Position numbers and translations under genes: made by a program | Notes under the pieces: generated by a model | What the model was told of the DNA's origin: nothing | Databases searched by the model: none | The model's input: the letters and a program-made list of their open reading frames with translations, nothing else | Shown: one piece after another, positions 1 to 9,017 of the stretch | How positions within the stretch are numbered: the first letter of the stretch is position 1 | Layout of the letters: each line of letters opens with the position of its first letter | From: Hymenobacter sp. BT559 | GTDB lineage: Bacteria; Bacteroidota; Bacteroidia; Cytophagales; Hymenobacteraceae | Assembly (NCBI RefSeq): GCF_017571525.1 | Contig: NZ_JAGETY010000002.1 | Coordinates: 248,001-312,000 of the forward strand | DNA length: 64,000 bases | Direction of reading: 5' to 3'

Positions 1-1527
1 GCGGGTGCCGATGCTCATCGTGTTCACCCAGTTGGGGCGGTAGTCTTTGGGGTGGGCCGAGCGCATGGCGCCGGGCGTGTAGTCCATGGGACCTACCGCG
101 TTGCGCAGAAACGGCAGAAACAGGTTGTTTTTGGGAGTGGCCAGGCCCCCACCGATGTTCTGCTCCATGCCTATCACGCCTTCGTAGGACAGCACATTGG
201 GGTACGCCACTTCTAAGCCGGCGGGCTTGAAGGCGCCGTGAAAATCGACCAGCAAATGGTGCTGGGCCGCCTGCCGGGCTACGCGGGTGTAATAGTTGAC
301 CATCCACTGGTCGCTGCGGTCCATGAAATCGATTTTCATGCCCGCGATGCCCCACTTTTCCAGCGTTTCAAACACGCTCGGGTTGTTTTCCACGGCTAGC
401 CAGGTAAACCACAGCAGAATCCGGACGTTCTTGCTTTTGGCGTAGGCAATGAGCTCCTGCAGGTTGATGGTGGGGTTGGGCTCAAAGGGGTTAAGCGTCG
501 TTTTGGCCCAGCCCTCGTCCATGAGGATGTAGGGAATGCCGAACCGGGACGCAAAGTCGATGTAGTACTTGTAGGTGTCCTGGTTGTAGCCCGACTTAAA
601 ATCGACCCCGTACACGTAAGCGTTGTGCCACCACTCCCAGGTCACCTGCCCGGGCTTAATCCAGCTGGTTTCTGTCAGCTGGTTGGGGGTGCTCAGCTTG
701 TAAGCCATCTGGTTGGCGGCCAGCTGGGTATCGTGTACCGTAATGACCAGGAAGCGCCACGGAAACGAGCGCCGGCCCGCCGTTTTGGCCAGGTACGGCG
801 CTTCGCGCACAATCTTGACGCTGCGGTCGCCATCGGGGCCAACCTGCACGGGCGCCTTCGGAAACGTGGCCGCGACGGTTTGCCCATCCACGGCTTTCAC
901 AAACAGGCCGGGGTAGTCGTAGAGGTCGGCTTCCGAAAATAGCACTTTAAGCTTGGGCGTGGCAAAGAGCATCGGCAGCACACTCATTTTCTCGCGGCTC
1001 ACGGCCTGCAAGGGCTGGCGCTGGTACAGGATTTCGTAGGCCGTTTTGAAGCTGCCCGTTTCGAGGTAGGCCGTTTCGACGGGGCTAGCGAAGTGCAGGT
1101 GCACGTCTTCGCTGCTGACTTCCACCGAGTCGGGCTTGTTGGTGATGAACCGGTAGGCCACCCCGTCGTTGTAGGCCCGAAACTCGACGCTGAAATCGTT
1201 TTTAAACTCCAGCTTCAGCAGGTTGTAGGTGTTGTGGACGGTACTATTCGCAAAGGCCACTACGGGCTGCGAAGTGGCGTTCACTGCCGAAACCGACTTT
1301 TTGCGCAACTGCGGCTGCTCGCCCAGGCGCTGGCTAGCCAGGTTAAGCTGCAGGAAAGCATCTTGCAGCAGCGGGGTGCCGGCCAACGCCACCGAATAGC
1401 TGATTTTCTCCTTCAGCTCGACGGCCACGCTAATGCGCTTATCGGGGGAAAGCAACGTAATGGGCGCCCCTAGCAAGCGGGCCGTGAGCAACAAACATCC
1501 AGCGGTGAGGCAGAGTATTCTTGGCAT
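1..1527 (-). CDS. GH97 glycosidase, retaining type (partial, C-terminus outside window)
   Basis: The reading frame runs from an ATG at 1527 to the left window edge without a stop (509 codons), so the C-terminus is missing. An N-terminal hydrophobic segment indicates export. The N-terminal GH97 beta-sandwich is followed by the TIM barrel, with the typical GYNQDTYKYYIDFA, ILMDEGW and GPMDYTPGAM blocks. The barrel carries GMKIDFMDR with Asp400, which lines up with the nucleophile of retaining GH97 alpha-galactosidases such as Bacteroides BtGH97b. The HHET general-base motif of SusB-type enzymes is absent. It therefore probably cleaves alpha-galactosides or related glycosides with retention. A TACCTTTC box lies about 40 bases upstream. 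It is divergent from the DUF1080 gene. Family certain; substrate inferred. Confidence 0.9.
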   Translation of the reverse strand, partial: MPRILCLTAGCLLLTARLLGAPITLLSPDKRISVAVELKEKISYSVALAGTPLLQDAFLQLNLASQRLGEQPQLRKKSVSAVNATSQPVVAFANSTVHNTYNLLKLEFKNDFSVEFRAYNDGVAYRFITNKPDSVEVSSEDVHLHFASPVETAYLETGSFKTAYEILYQRQPLQAVSREKMSVLPMLFATPKLKVLFSEADLYDYPGLFVKAVDGQTVAATFPKAPVQVGPDGDRSVKIVREAPYLAKTAGRRSFPWRFLVITVHDTQLAANQMAYKLSTPNQLTETSWIKPGQVTWEWWHNAYVYGVDFKSGYNQDTYKYYIDFASRFGIPYILMDEGWAKTTLNPFEPNPTINLQELIAYAKSKNVRILLWFTWLAVENNPSVFETLEKWGIAGMKIDFMDRSDQWMVNYYTRVARQAAQHHLLVDFHGAFKPAGLEVAYPNVLSYEGVIGMEQNIGGGLATPKNNLFLPFLRNAVGPMDYTPGAMRSAHPKDYRPNWVNTMSIGTR

Positions 1528-1676
1528 GAGGTCAGCGTTGTAGGGCAGGCTCCTTGTAGGGCAGAAAGGTAGGGCGCGCAGGGGCTACGCCGAACGCGCC
1601 AAGCACCTTAGTAGTCGGAAGGCGCCACGCCGGGCTTAGTGGCGCTACCTTCGAACTATTCGTTTAGCTGCTTCTT

Positions 1677-2477
1677 ATGTCCTTGCTCACCTCGCGGTGG
1701 CCGCTTTATGCGGCCCTGGGCCTCGCAGGCCTGCTTAGCCTCGGCTGGTTGCGGCCATCGCCCTCGGCCAGCCTGGCCGCGCGCCCGGCCTTCGCCTCCA
1801 GTCGGCCCAATACCCTGACGGCCGCCGAGCGGCGTGCCGGCTGGCAGCTGCTCTTCGATGGCCGCACCACCCAGGGCTGGCGCAGCGCGAAAGGCCCCGA
1901 GTTTCCGACCCACGGCTGGCGGGTGGCCGACGGCACCCTGACAACCCTGGCGGCCGACGGCAAAGAGTCGGCCAATGGCGGCGATATCATCACGCGGGAG
2001 ATGTACAGCGCCTTTGACTTTTCGTTTGAGTTTCAGCTCACGCCGGGGGCCAATAGCGGGCTCATCTACTTCGTGACGCTGGCCGAGCAAACGCCCGGCT
2101 CGCCCATTGGCCTCGAATACCAGCTGCTCGACGATGCCCGCCACCCCGATGCCCAGCTAGGCCACAACGGCAACCGCACGCTCGCCTCGCTCTACGACCT
2201 GATTCCGGCCGTCAAGCCCGCCGCCTGCCAGCGCCCCATCGGCGCCTGGAACGTGGGACGGGTGGTGGTTTACCCCAACAACCACGTCGAGCACTACCTC
2301 AATGGCGTAAAAGTGCTGGAATACGACCGCGGCTCGGCGGCTTTCCGCAGCCTGGTGGCCGGCAGCAAATACCACGTGTGGCCCGGCTTTGGCGAGGCGC
2401 CGGCGGGGCACTTACTCTTGCAAGACCACGGCTTCCAGGTATCCTTCCGCAGCTTAAAGATTCGCCCGCTGCGCTAG
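1677..2477 (+). CDS. Exported DUF1080 (3-keto-disaccharide hydrolase-like) protein
   Basis: 266 residues. An N-terminal hydrophobic stretch (about residues 8-24) suggests a signal peptide or anchor. The rest is one DUF1080 jelly-roll domain: GWQLLFDGRTTQGW near its start, GDIITREMYSAFDFSFEFQ, and GANSGLIYFV. The domain is related to concanavalin-like lectin folds, and some members hydrolyse 3-keto-glycosides; others are only glycan-binding. The position beside a GH97 gene fits extracellular carbohydrate handling. A TACCTTCG box at 1646-1653 is a plausible promoter -7 element. The start is the first in-frame ATG ahead of the hydrophobic segment. Domain identity is strong; the exact reaction is unknown. 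Confidence 0.85.
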   Translation: MSLLTSRWPLYAALGLAGLLSLGWLRPSPSASLAARPAFASSRPNTLTAAERRAGWQLLFDGRTTQGWRSAKGPEFPTHGWRVADGTLTTLAADGKESANGGDIITREMYSAFDFSFEFQLTPGANSGLIYFVTLAEQTPGSPIGLEYQLLDDARHPDAQLGHNGNRTLASLYDLIPAVKPAACQRPIGAWNVGRVVVYPNNHVEHYLNGVKVLEYDRGSAAFRSLVAGSKYHVWPGFGEAPAGHLLLQDHGFQVSFRSLKIRPLR

Positions 2478-2558
2478 CCAGCTCGGCGGGCTGCAAAGGG
2501 GCTTTTGCGCTGCTGGCCGGGGTAAAAGAAAAGGGCGTCTGCCTGGTTAGCAGCGCAT

Positions 2559-3392
2559 TTAGCCGATAAATGCGCGCAGCGCGGCCACCACCTCAAACGG
2601 CGCACTCAGGTGCGGGCAGTGGCCGGTGGTTTGCAGCGTCACCAGCTGAGCCTGCGGCAGGTGGGCCAGCATGTAGGCACTTACCTCTTCGGGCACGGCT
2701 ACGTCTTCCGAGCACTGGAGCAGCAGCGTGGGCAGGTGCAGGCGCGACAAGTCGGCCCGGTTGTCGGCCAGAAAGCCAATGCGGGCAAACTGCTTAGCAA
2801 TGGTGGGGTCGGCCTGGCAGAAATAGCCCGCCAATTCGTACCCTAGAGAAGCCGGCTGCCCGGGGCCAATGAGCAGGGTGGCGAAGGTGGTAGCCCAGCT
2901 CTGGTAGTTGCGGTCCATCTCGTCGAGCAGGGCGAGCAGGTCGGCGCGCTCGAAGCCGCCGTGGTAAGCCGGCTCGTTGAGGTAGTGGGGCGTAGCCGCC
3001 AGCAGCACTACTTTGGAAAAATGCTGCGGCGCCTGCACGGCAGCCAGCAGCCCAATCATCGCCCCAATGGAATGCCCCACTACCACGGCATCGTGCAGGT
3101 CGAGGGCCTGGCAAATGGCCACTACATCCCCGGCATAGCTCGCCAGGGTGGCGTACTGCTGGGCATCGTAGGCGCTTACGTCGGAGCCGCCGGTGCCCAT
3201 CTGGTCGAAGAAGACAAGCTGGTAGTGCCTGGCCAGGGCGGGGGTGAGATAATTCCAGATATGCTGGTTGCAATTGAACCCATTGCAGAAGAGTACCGGC
3301 GGCTTCTTCTCACCGATGACATTGACGTGTAGCCGCTTTAATACCGATATCGCCGAGCTTGGCGTCGAACTTGATTTTTCCACGTTTTCCAT
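2559..3392 (-). CDS. RsbQ/KAI2-like alpha/beta hydrolase
   Basis: 277 residues without a signal peptide, so cytoplasmic. The nucleophile elbow GHSIG holds Ser108, and Asp230 (QCSEDVAVP) and His258 (TTGHCPH) complete the triad. The segments FCNGFNCNQHIW, FFDQMGTGGSD and GGFERADLLALLDEMDRNYQSWA are characteristic of the RsbQ/KAI2/D14 group, whose members hydrolyse small ester or lactone ligands and often act as signal receptors. In Bacillus, RsbQ works with the PAS phosphatase RsbP. No PAS or SpoIIE partner gene lies next to it here, so it is an orphan of that type or a general esterase. Family assignment is strong; the ligand is unknown. Confidence 0.88.
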   Translation of the reverse strand: MENVEKSSSTPSSAISVLKRLHVNVIGEKKPPVLFCNGFNCNQHIWNYLTPALARHYQLVFFDQMGTGGSDVSAYDAQQYATLASYAGDVVAICQALDLHDAVVVGHSIGAMIGLLAAVQAPQHFSKVVLLAATPHYLNEPAYHGGFERADLLALLDEMDRNYQSWATTFATLLIGPGQPASLGYELAGYFCQADPTIAKQFARIGFLADNRADLSRLHLPTLLLQCSEDVAVPEEVSAYMLAHLPQAQLVTLQTTGHCPHLSAPFEVVAALRAFIG

Positions 3393-3793
3393 TGCGGTGT
3401 TTGCTAAATCAGTTTCTGCCCAAACCAGATATACATAACGATATTAGCAAGGTATTGGTTACTGGCTATCAGCTTGCTACAAAAAGTCCCCTGCTTTTCA
3501 GCTAAGCAAGGCATCCTCTACGGCAGCAAGCCCAAGCAGCTGACCAGTAGCATTTATCCCGGAATGCTTTCACAAGTCGACACCAGTTCTTTGGGTAGCG
3601 ACCTTGCCTAATTCTACGCTGCCTTCCTATCGGGCAGGGCGAAGAGCTGGCCCGCAGCGGCGTGCAGGCACCGACTGCTAGCCCTATTGCCAGCCCGTCA
3701 CTACTGCATCAGGCGAATACCAGCCGCGCATGATGTTCTTTTGATGCCCAGATAGCCAATATTTCCATCCTTCTTCCCCTGCTTCCACTCGCT
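3393..3793. other. Intergenic region with no recognised gene
   Basis: About 400 bases separate the divergent RsbQ-like and GH20 genes. No open frame gives a recognisable protein, and no strong hairpin or terminator was seen. The stretch presumably holds the two divergent promoters. It has a higher AT content near 3420-3480. It could include decayed coding sequence, but nothing matches a family I know. Confidence 0.5.
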
Positions 3794-5635
3794 ATGCGGC
3801 TAAAATTCCCCTCCGCGCTGCTCGTTGCCCTGGCTCTGGCTAGCCCCGCCGCGGCCCAAACCCCTAGCCTGAGCCTAGTGCCGCTGCCGCGCAGCGTGCA
3901 AACTTCGGCCGGCATCTACGCGCTGCCCGCCAAAGTCAGCATCTACGCCGGCACCGCCGATGCGCGCAACGTGGCCGAGCTATTGCGCGAGCAGCTGGCG
4001 GCGCTGGGCCGCACGGCTACGCTCACCAGCAGCGCCGCCGCGGCTCAGATTCGGCTAGGGCCCGCGCCGGCCGGCACCAGCCCCGAAGCCTACCAGCTGA
4101 CGGTAGACAAGGGCGGGGTGCGCATTGCGGCGGCCAGTGGCGCGGGCCTGTTTTACGGCGCCCAGACGCTGTTGCAGCTGCTGCCCGCCAAGGCCACGGC
4201 GGGCGCGGTGCGGGTACCGTTCGTGCGCATCCAGGACCAGCCGGCCTTTGGCTGGCGCGGCGGGCACCTCGACGTGAGCCGGCACTTCTTTTCGGTGGCG
4301 TTTATCAAAAAATACATCGACCTGCTGGCCGCCTACAAGCTCAATACCTTTCACTGGCACCTGACCGACGACCAGGGCTGGCGCCTCGAAATCAAGAAAT
4401 ACCCTAAGCTGACCGAAATCAGCGCCTACCGGCCCGAAACCATTATAGGTGCCCAGCAGCAACTAAAAAAAGAAGACTTTAAATTCGACGGCACGCCCTA
4501 CGGCGGCTACTACACCCAGGAGCAGGTGCGGGAAGTGGTGGCCTACGCCAAGCGCCGCTACGTCACCATTGTGCCGGAGATTGAGATGCCGGGCCACTCG
4601 GTGGCCATCCTGGCGGCCTACCCCGAGCTGGCCTGCCGCCCCGGCCCCTACACCGCCTGGACCATGTGGGGCGTAAATGAGGACATTGTGTGCCCTAGCG
4701 AGGCCACCATCACGTTTTTTGAGAATGTGCTGGCCGAGGTGAGCCAGCTGTTTCCGGGCCGCTACGTGCACATAGGGGGCGACGAAGCCCCTAAAACGCG
4801 CTGGAAGGAAAGCCCGCTGGTGCAGGAGCTTATGAAAAAGGAAGGCTTCACCGACGTGGAGCAGGTGCAGGGCTGGTTCAACCGCCGCATCGAGAAGTAC
4901 CTGGCCAGCAAGGGCAAGAAGCTCATCGGCTGGGATGAGATACTGGAAGGCGGCATCTCGCCCGGCGCCACCGTGATGAGCTGGCGCGGCGAGAAAGGCG
5001 GCATCGAAGCGGCCAAGCAAGACCACGACGTGGTGATGACGCCCACCACCTACGTGTACCTCGACTACGGCCAGAACCCGCAGCCCCACAGCCCCTACGA
5101 GCCCCTGATGATAGGTGGCTACCTGCCCCTGACCAAGGTATACAGCTATAACCCGCTGCCCGCCGAGCTCACCGCCGCGCAGCAGCGCCACATCCTGGGC
5201 GTGCAGGCCAACCTGTGGACCGAGTACGTCACGACTCCCGAAAAGGCTGATTACATGCTCTTTCCACGCATGCTGGCCGTGTCGGAAGTAGCCTGGACGC
5301 CCGCCGCCCAGCGCAGCTACGCCGACTTTGCGCCCCGCCTGGGCCAGCAATACGCCCGCCTCGACGCCAAGAAAGTGAACTACCGGGTGCCCGAGCCGCT
5401 AGGCCTCGACAGCACCAGCCAGGTGGTGCAGGGCGGCAAAGCCGTGTTCACGCTGCGCTCGGCGGTGCCCGGCGCCCATATCCACTACACGCTCGACGGC
5501 AAGCTGCCCGACGAAACCACCGACCGCTACACCAAGCCGCTGGCCGTGCCCACCGGCCGCCGCCTCACGGTGCGGGCCGTGGCCATCGCGCCCAACGGCC
5601 GCCACAGCGCGCCAGTGGAGGTGCTGGTGAAGTAG
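3794..5635 (+). CDS. GH20 beta-N-acetylhexosaminidase
   Basis: 613 residues. A signal peptide covers about residues 1-21 (cleavage after AAA). The GH20b N-terminal domain spans roughly 25-145. The catalytic TIM barrel (about 150-500) begins with FGWRGGHLDVSRHFF and contains HLTDDQGWR and the diagnostic HIGGDE motif. Asp330 and Glu331 in that motif are the residues used for substrate-assisted catalysis. The C-terminal 70 residues form a CHB_HEX-type beta-sandwich with HYTLDGKLPD. The enzyme would remove terminal GlcNAc or GalNAc from chitin oligomers, glycoproteins or glycosaminoglycans in the periplasm or outside the cell. It is followed by a large inverted repeat. The length is normal for the family. 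Confidence 0.95.
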   Translation: MRLKFPSALLVALALASPAAAQTPSLSLVPLPRSVQTSAGIYALPAKVSIYAGTADARNVAELLREQLAALGRTATLTSSAAAAQIRLGPAPAGTSPEAYQLTVDKGGVRIAAASGAGLFYGAQTLLQLLPAKATAGAVRVPFVRIQDQPAFGWRGGHLDVSRHFFSVAFIKKYIDLLAAYKLNTFHWHLTDDQGWRLEIKKYPKLTEISAYRPETIIGAQQQLKKEDFKFDGTPYGGYYTQEQVREVVAYAKRRYVTIVPEIEMPGHSVAILAAYPELACRPGPYTAWTMWGVNEDIVCPSEATITFFENVLAEVSQLFPGRYVHIGGDEAPKTRWKESPLVQELMKKEGFTDVEQVQGWFNRRIEKYLASKGKKLIGWDEILEGGISPGATVMSWRGEKGGIEAAKQDHDVVMTPTTYVYLDYGQNPQPHSPYEPLMIGGYLPLTKVYSYNPLPAELTAAQQRHILGVQANLWTEYVTTPEKADYMLFPRMLAVSEVAWTPAAQRSYADFAPRLGQQYARLDAKKVNYRVPEPLGLDSTSQVVQGGKAVFTLRSAVPGAHIHYTLDGKLPDETTDRYTKPLAVPTGRRLTVRAVAIAPNGRHSAPVEVLVK

Positions 5636-5660
5636 CCAGATACCATTGGGGTGAGTAACT

Positions 5661-5757
5661 AAAGAGCGTCCTGCGGAGCTTGTCGAAGCCTCTCTTACAA
5701 ACGATGCCCTAGCGGCGCGGGAGAAGTGCTTCGACGAGCGCAGCAGGACGCTCTTTT
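5661..5757. repeat. Large inverted repeat between convergent genes (GTCATGCTGA-like family, member A)
   Basis: The arms at 5661-5689 and 5728-5757 pair over about 29 bases with three mismatches. They begin AAAGAGCGTCCTGC and end GCAGGACGCTCTTTT. The central loop contains CCCTAGCGGCGCGGGAG, which recurs in the element at 41799-41892. It sits between the convergent GH20 and LacI genes and could act as a bidirectional terminator. The shared loop argues for a dispersed repeat family, not a simple terminator. Confidence 0.8.
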
Positions 5758-5786
5758 GAGGGTCATAGCTGGCTGGTCTTCGGCTC

Positions 5787-6803
5787 CTACTCCGTAGCCG
5801 TGCTCCGGCGCTGCACCAGCTCCGAATCTAGCACCACGCTCTGGCTGGGCAGCACGGCGCGCTTTTTCTCCACAGCTTGCAGCAGGATGCGGGCGGCCTC
5901 GTAGCCGATATCGTGGGCGGGCTGGGTAATGGTGGTGAGCGGCGGGTCGAAAAGCGAGACGCTTTCGAGGTTGGAAAAGCCCACTATTTTGATGTCTTCC
6001 GGGATGCGGCGGCCTAGCTGCTGGCAGGCGTGGTAGGTGCCCACGGCCAGGCGCTCGACCGAGGCAAAAATGCCATCGATGTCGGGGCGGCTACGCAGCA
6101 GCTCCTCAATGAGCTGCACGTTGCGCTGGTTGTCTATGGTGCCGGCGAGCACGAGGTCGGGGTCGTAGGGACGGCCGTGGGCCGCCAGGGCATCGAGGTA
6201 GCCCTGGTGGCGGTTGTGCCCGATAGATAGGCTATTGGAAATCAACAGATGTGCAATGTGCTGGCAGCCGGCTTCGAGCAGGTGCTCAGTGGCCCGGTAG
6301 CCGCTCTCATAGTCGTTGGTAGTAACCCTGGCGGTGGCAATTTCGGTGCGCACGCGGTCGAAAAACACCAGCGGAATATTGGCGTCTTGGAGGCTTTCGA
6401 GGTGGGCAATATCCTCGGTGCCACTAGCTACCGACAGCAGAATACCATCGACGCGTCCGCCCTTGAGGTGCTGAATAATAGCCGCTTCGCGCGCATAATC
6501 GTCGTGGGTGAGGTAGATGAGCACGTGGTAGCCACTTTGGCGGGCGGCCTCCTCAATGCCGTTGATGGCGAGGGCAAAGAAGTGGTTGGTAACCTTCGGG
6601 ATGACCACGCCGATGGTTTTGCTCTGGTTGCGGCGCAGGCTGCTGGCGTAGGCGTTGGGCTCGTAGCGGAGCTCGGCGGCCAGGGCGCGCACCCGCTCCT
6701 TGGTGGCGGCCGATACTTCGTGGCTGTCTTGCAGGGCGCGCGAAACCGTGGCGATAGACAAACCCAGCTCCTCAGCCAAATGCTTGAGGTTCACATTTTT
6801 CAT
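5787..6803 (-). CDS. LacI-family transcription regulator
   Basis: 338 residues from the ATG at 6803, chosen because the LacI helix-turn-helix begins directly there (MKNVNLKHLAEELGLSIATVSRAL). An upstream in-frame start at 6866 would add 21 unlikely residues. Residues 1-55 are the DNA-binding domain with hinge helix (YEPNAYASSLR). The rest is a type I periplasmic-binding-protein fold that senses a sugar (IGVVIPKVTNHFFA; VDGILLSVASG). It is transcribed away from the GH2-uxuB-uxuA genes, with an AAACGTTT palindrome in the shared region. A role as repressor of the hexuronate genes, responding to a uronate or aldonate, is therefore likely but inferred. Confidence 0.92.
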   Translation of the reverse strand: MKNVNLKHLAEELGLSIATVSRALQDSHEVSAATKERVRALAAELRYEPNAYASSLRRNQSKTIGVVIPKVTNHFFALAINGIEEAARQSGYHVLIYLTHDDYAREAAIIQHLKGGRVDGILLSVASGTEDIAHLESLQDANIPLVFFDRVRTEIATARVTTNDYESGYRATEHLLEAGCQHIAHLLISNSLSIGHNRHQGYLDALAAHGRPYDPDLVLAGTIDNQRNVQLIEELLRSRPDIDGIFASVERLAVGTYHACQQLGRRIPEDIKIVGFSNLESVSLFDPPLTTITQPAHDIGYEAARILLQAVEKKRAVLPSQSVVLDSELVQRRSTATE

Positions 6804-7115
6804 GGCAACAGCAACAGGTAGAAAGCAACAAGAGCGCAGCAACGCGGGCGTAGGTAAGCCGGCCATTATTGCCGAGCAAATTAAACACCTACCCTAGCCA
6901 CCCTGGCCTGGCAGCCCCGGCTATCGGAAACGTTTACGTAAATAAACCCCATCCGGAAGCCGGAACAAGCTGGCAACAGGCTGTACTTCGCAGAGCAGAC
7001 TGCCGCCGTGGCCCGACCAGAACGCCGACACTTATTCCACTCTTACTGCAGCTGCTTGTCATTGCGAGGGCCGGGCAATGGCGGTCGGCGCGCGCTCACT
7101 CTCCTTTTCCCACCT
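6804..7115. promoter_or_regulatory. Divergent control region of LacI regulator and hexuronate operon
   Basis: This 312-base region separates the regulator from the GH2 gene. It holds a LacI-type operator candidate at 6926-6941 and a short decayed GTCATTGCGAG repeat copy at 7058-7080, whose cattgc/gcaatg arms still pair. No gene is seen. An in-frame ATG-less extension of the GH2 frame runs into it, but without signal-peptide character. Confidence 0.5.
6926..6941. promoter_or_regulatory. Candidate LacI-family operator
   Basis: The sequence GGAAACGTTTACGTAA contains the perfect palindrome AAACGTTT (6928-6935) with the central CG step typical of LacI/GalR operators. It lies about 125 bases upstream of the adjacent regulator's start and about 180 bases upstream of the GH2 start. 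It is the only such site noticed in the region. Confidence 0.45.
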
Positions 7116-8975
7116 ATGCTTTTCCGCTCTTGGCACAGCCTGTTGGCTGCCCTGCTGCTAGCCCTGTCTTTTGGCCCCAGCGTCCAGGCCCAGTCGGGCC
7201 TCATCCAGAATGCGGCGGCCCGCCGTGTGCTCAGCCTCAACGGCAGCTGGAATTACATCATCGACCCCTACGAAAACGGTTTCTATGACTACCGCCGCGA
7301 AGCCTTCGACCAGTCGAAATCGGGCAAGGGTGGCTACTACGACAACCAGAAGCCCAGCAACGCGCAGGAGCCCGAGCTGATTGAGTACGACTTCGACCAC
7401 TCGGCCGCCCTGCAAGTGCCCGGCGACTGGAACTCGCAAGACCCCAAGCTCTTGTATTACGAAGGCACCATCTGGTATAAGCGCAATTTCAAGCTGACGC
7501 CCACGGCCGGCAAGCGGTATTTCCTGTATTTCGGGGCCATCAACTACGAGGCGCACATCTACCTCAATGGCAAGAAGCTGGGCATGCACCGCGGTGGCTT
7601 CACGCCCATTCAATTTGAGGTGACGGGCAAACTGGACCCTAGCGGCGACAATTTCGTGGTGGTGAAGGCCGACAACACCCGCCACGCCGACGCCGTGCCA
7701 ACCATCAACACCGATTGGTGGAACTACGGCGGTATCACCCGCGACGTGTTCATCGCCGAGGCGCCCGGCACCTTCATCAAGGACTACAAGGTGCAGCTCG
7801 CCAAAAACGACCCTAGCACCCTTATGGGCTACGTGCAACTGAATGGCGCCGGCCGCGCCGGCCAGACCGTAACGCTGAACATCGCCGAAGCCGGCCTCAA
7901 GCAAACCCTAAAAACGGACACGGCCGGCCGCGCCACCTTCCGCTTCCCGGCCAAGAAGCTGAGCTTGTGGTCGCCCCAAAACCCCAGGCGCTACGTCGTG
8001 AGCCTGGCCAGCGGCAGCGACGTGGTGCAGGACAAGATTGGCTTCCGCACCATCCAGACCAAAGGCCAGGACATCTTGCTGAATGGCAAATCGACGTTCC
8101 TGCGCGGCATTTCCATTCACGATGAAAACCCACTCATCCCGGGCCGGGCCCGCGGCGAGGGCGACCTGCGCATGCTGCTCACCTGGGCCAAAGAGCTGGG
8201 CTGCAACTACGTGCGGCTAGCCCACTACCCGCACAACGAAATCATGCTGCGGCTAGCCGACGAGATGGGCCTGCTGGTGTGGGCCGAAGTGCCGGTGTAC
8301 TGGACTATCGCCTGGGAAAATGCCGCTACCTACCAAAACGCCGAAGCCCAGCTCTCCGACCTCATTTCGATGGGTAAAAACCGGGCGAGCATCGTGGTGT
8401 GGTCGGTGGGCAACGAAACGCCGCTCGGCGACCCGCGCCTGAAATTCATGACCAGCCTCGTGAAAAAAGCCCGCTCGCTGGACGACACCCGCCTCGTGGC
8501 CGCCGCCCTAGAAGTGCACCGCACGCCCGACGACGTGATGCACGTGGATGACCCCCTGGGCGAGTACCTCGACCTGACCAGCTTCAACGAGTACGCCGGC
8601 TGGTACTGGGGCGGCGCGCCGAGCGAAATCACGAAATACAAATTCGATATCAAGTACAACAAGCCGGTGATGATTAGCGAGTTTGGCGGCGATGCCCTGG
8701 CCGGCTACCACGGCGACGCCAACACCCGCTGGAGCGAGGAATACCAGGAGGCGCTCTACGTAAACCAGCTCAAGATGCTGGGCACCATCCCCGGCCTGCG
8801 CGGCATGACGCCCTGGATTCTGACCGACTTCCGCGCCACCCGCCGCCAGCACCCGGTTTATCAGAATGGCTTTAACCGCAAGGGCTTGATTTCGAACACC
8901 GGCACGAAGAAAAAGGCTTTCTACGTGCTGCAGGAATACTACCGTCAGCAGGCCGTCAAATACGGCGAAAAATGA
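7116..8975 (+). CDS. GH2 glycoside hydrolase, probable beta-glucuronidase
   Basis: 619 residues from the ATG at 7116, where a good signal peptide begins (MLFRSWHSLLAALLLALSF). Starts further upstream give non-signal sequence. The order is sugar-binding beta-sandwich, immunoglobulin-like domain and TIM barrel. The acid/base is Glu434 in SVGNETPLGD and the nucleophile is Glu522 in ISEFGGDAL. Near the end, Asn587-Arg-Lys589-Gly590 matches the NxKG motif that binds the substrate carboxylate in beta-glucuronidases. The two genes downstream encode D-mannonate oxidoreductase and mannonate dehydratase, which process the released glucuronate after isomerisation. Galacturonidase activity is the main alternative. 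It heads an operon with a 42-base gap to the next gene. Confidence 0.88.
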   Translation: MLFRSWHSLLAALLLALSFGPSVQAQSGLIQNAAARRVLSLNGSWNYIIDPYENGFYDYRREAFDQSKSGKGGYYDNQKPSNAQEPELIEYDFDHSAALQVPGDWNSQDPKLLYYEGTIWYKRNFKLTPTAGKRYFLYFGAINYEAHIYLNGKKLGMHRGGFTPIQFEVTGKLDPSGDNFVVVKADNTRHADAVPTINTDWWNYGGITRDVFIAEAPGTFIKDYKVQLAKNDPSTLMGYVQLNGAGRAGQTVTLNIAEAGLKQTLKTDTAGRATFRFPAKKLSLWSPQNPRRYVVSLASGSDVVQDKIGFRTIQTKGQDILLNGKSTFLRGISIHDENPLIPGRARGEGDLRMLLTWAKELGCNYVRLAHYPHNEIMLRLADEMGLLVWAEVPVYWTIAWENAATYQNAEAQLSDLISMGKNRASIVVWSVGNETPLGDPRLKFMTSLVKKARSLDDTRLVAAALEVHRTPDDVMHVDDPLGEYLDLTSFNEYAGWYWGGAPSEITKYKFDIKYNKPVMISEFGGDALAGYHGDANTRWSEEYQEALYVNQLKMLGTIPGLRGMTPWILTDFRATRRQHPVYQNGFNRKGLISNTGTKKKAFYVLQEYYRQQAVKYGEK

Positions 8976-9017
8976 GCATGGCGGGCGATTGAAAAATACT
9001 ACATTACCTCAGTATCC

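Noticed and set aside
3393..3793. Possible transposase remnant
   Set aside because: Short open pieces in several frames show no DDE or HTH pattern and no terminal inverted repeats.
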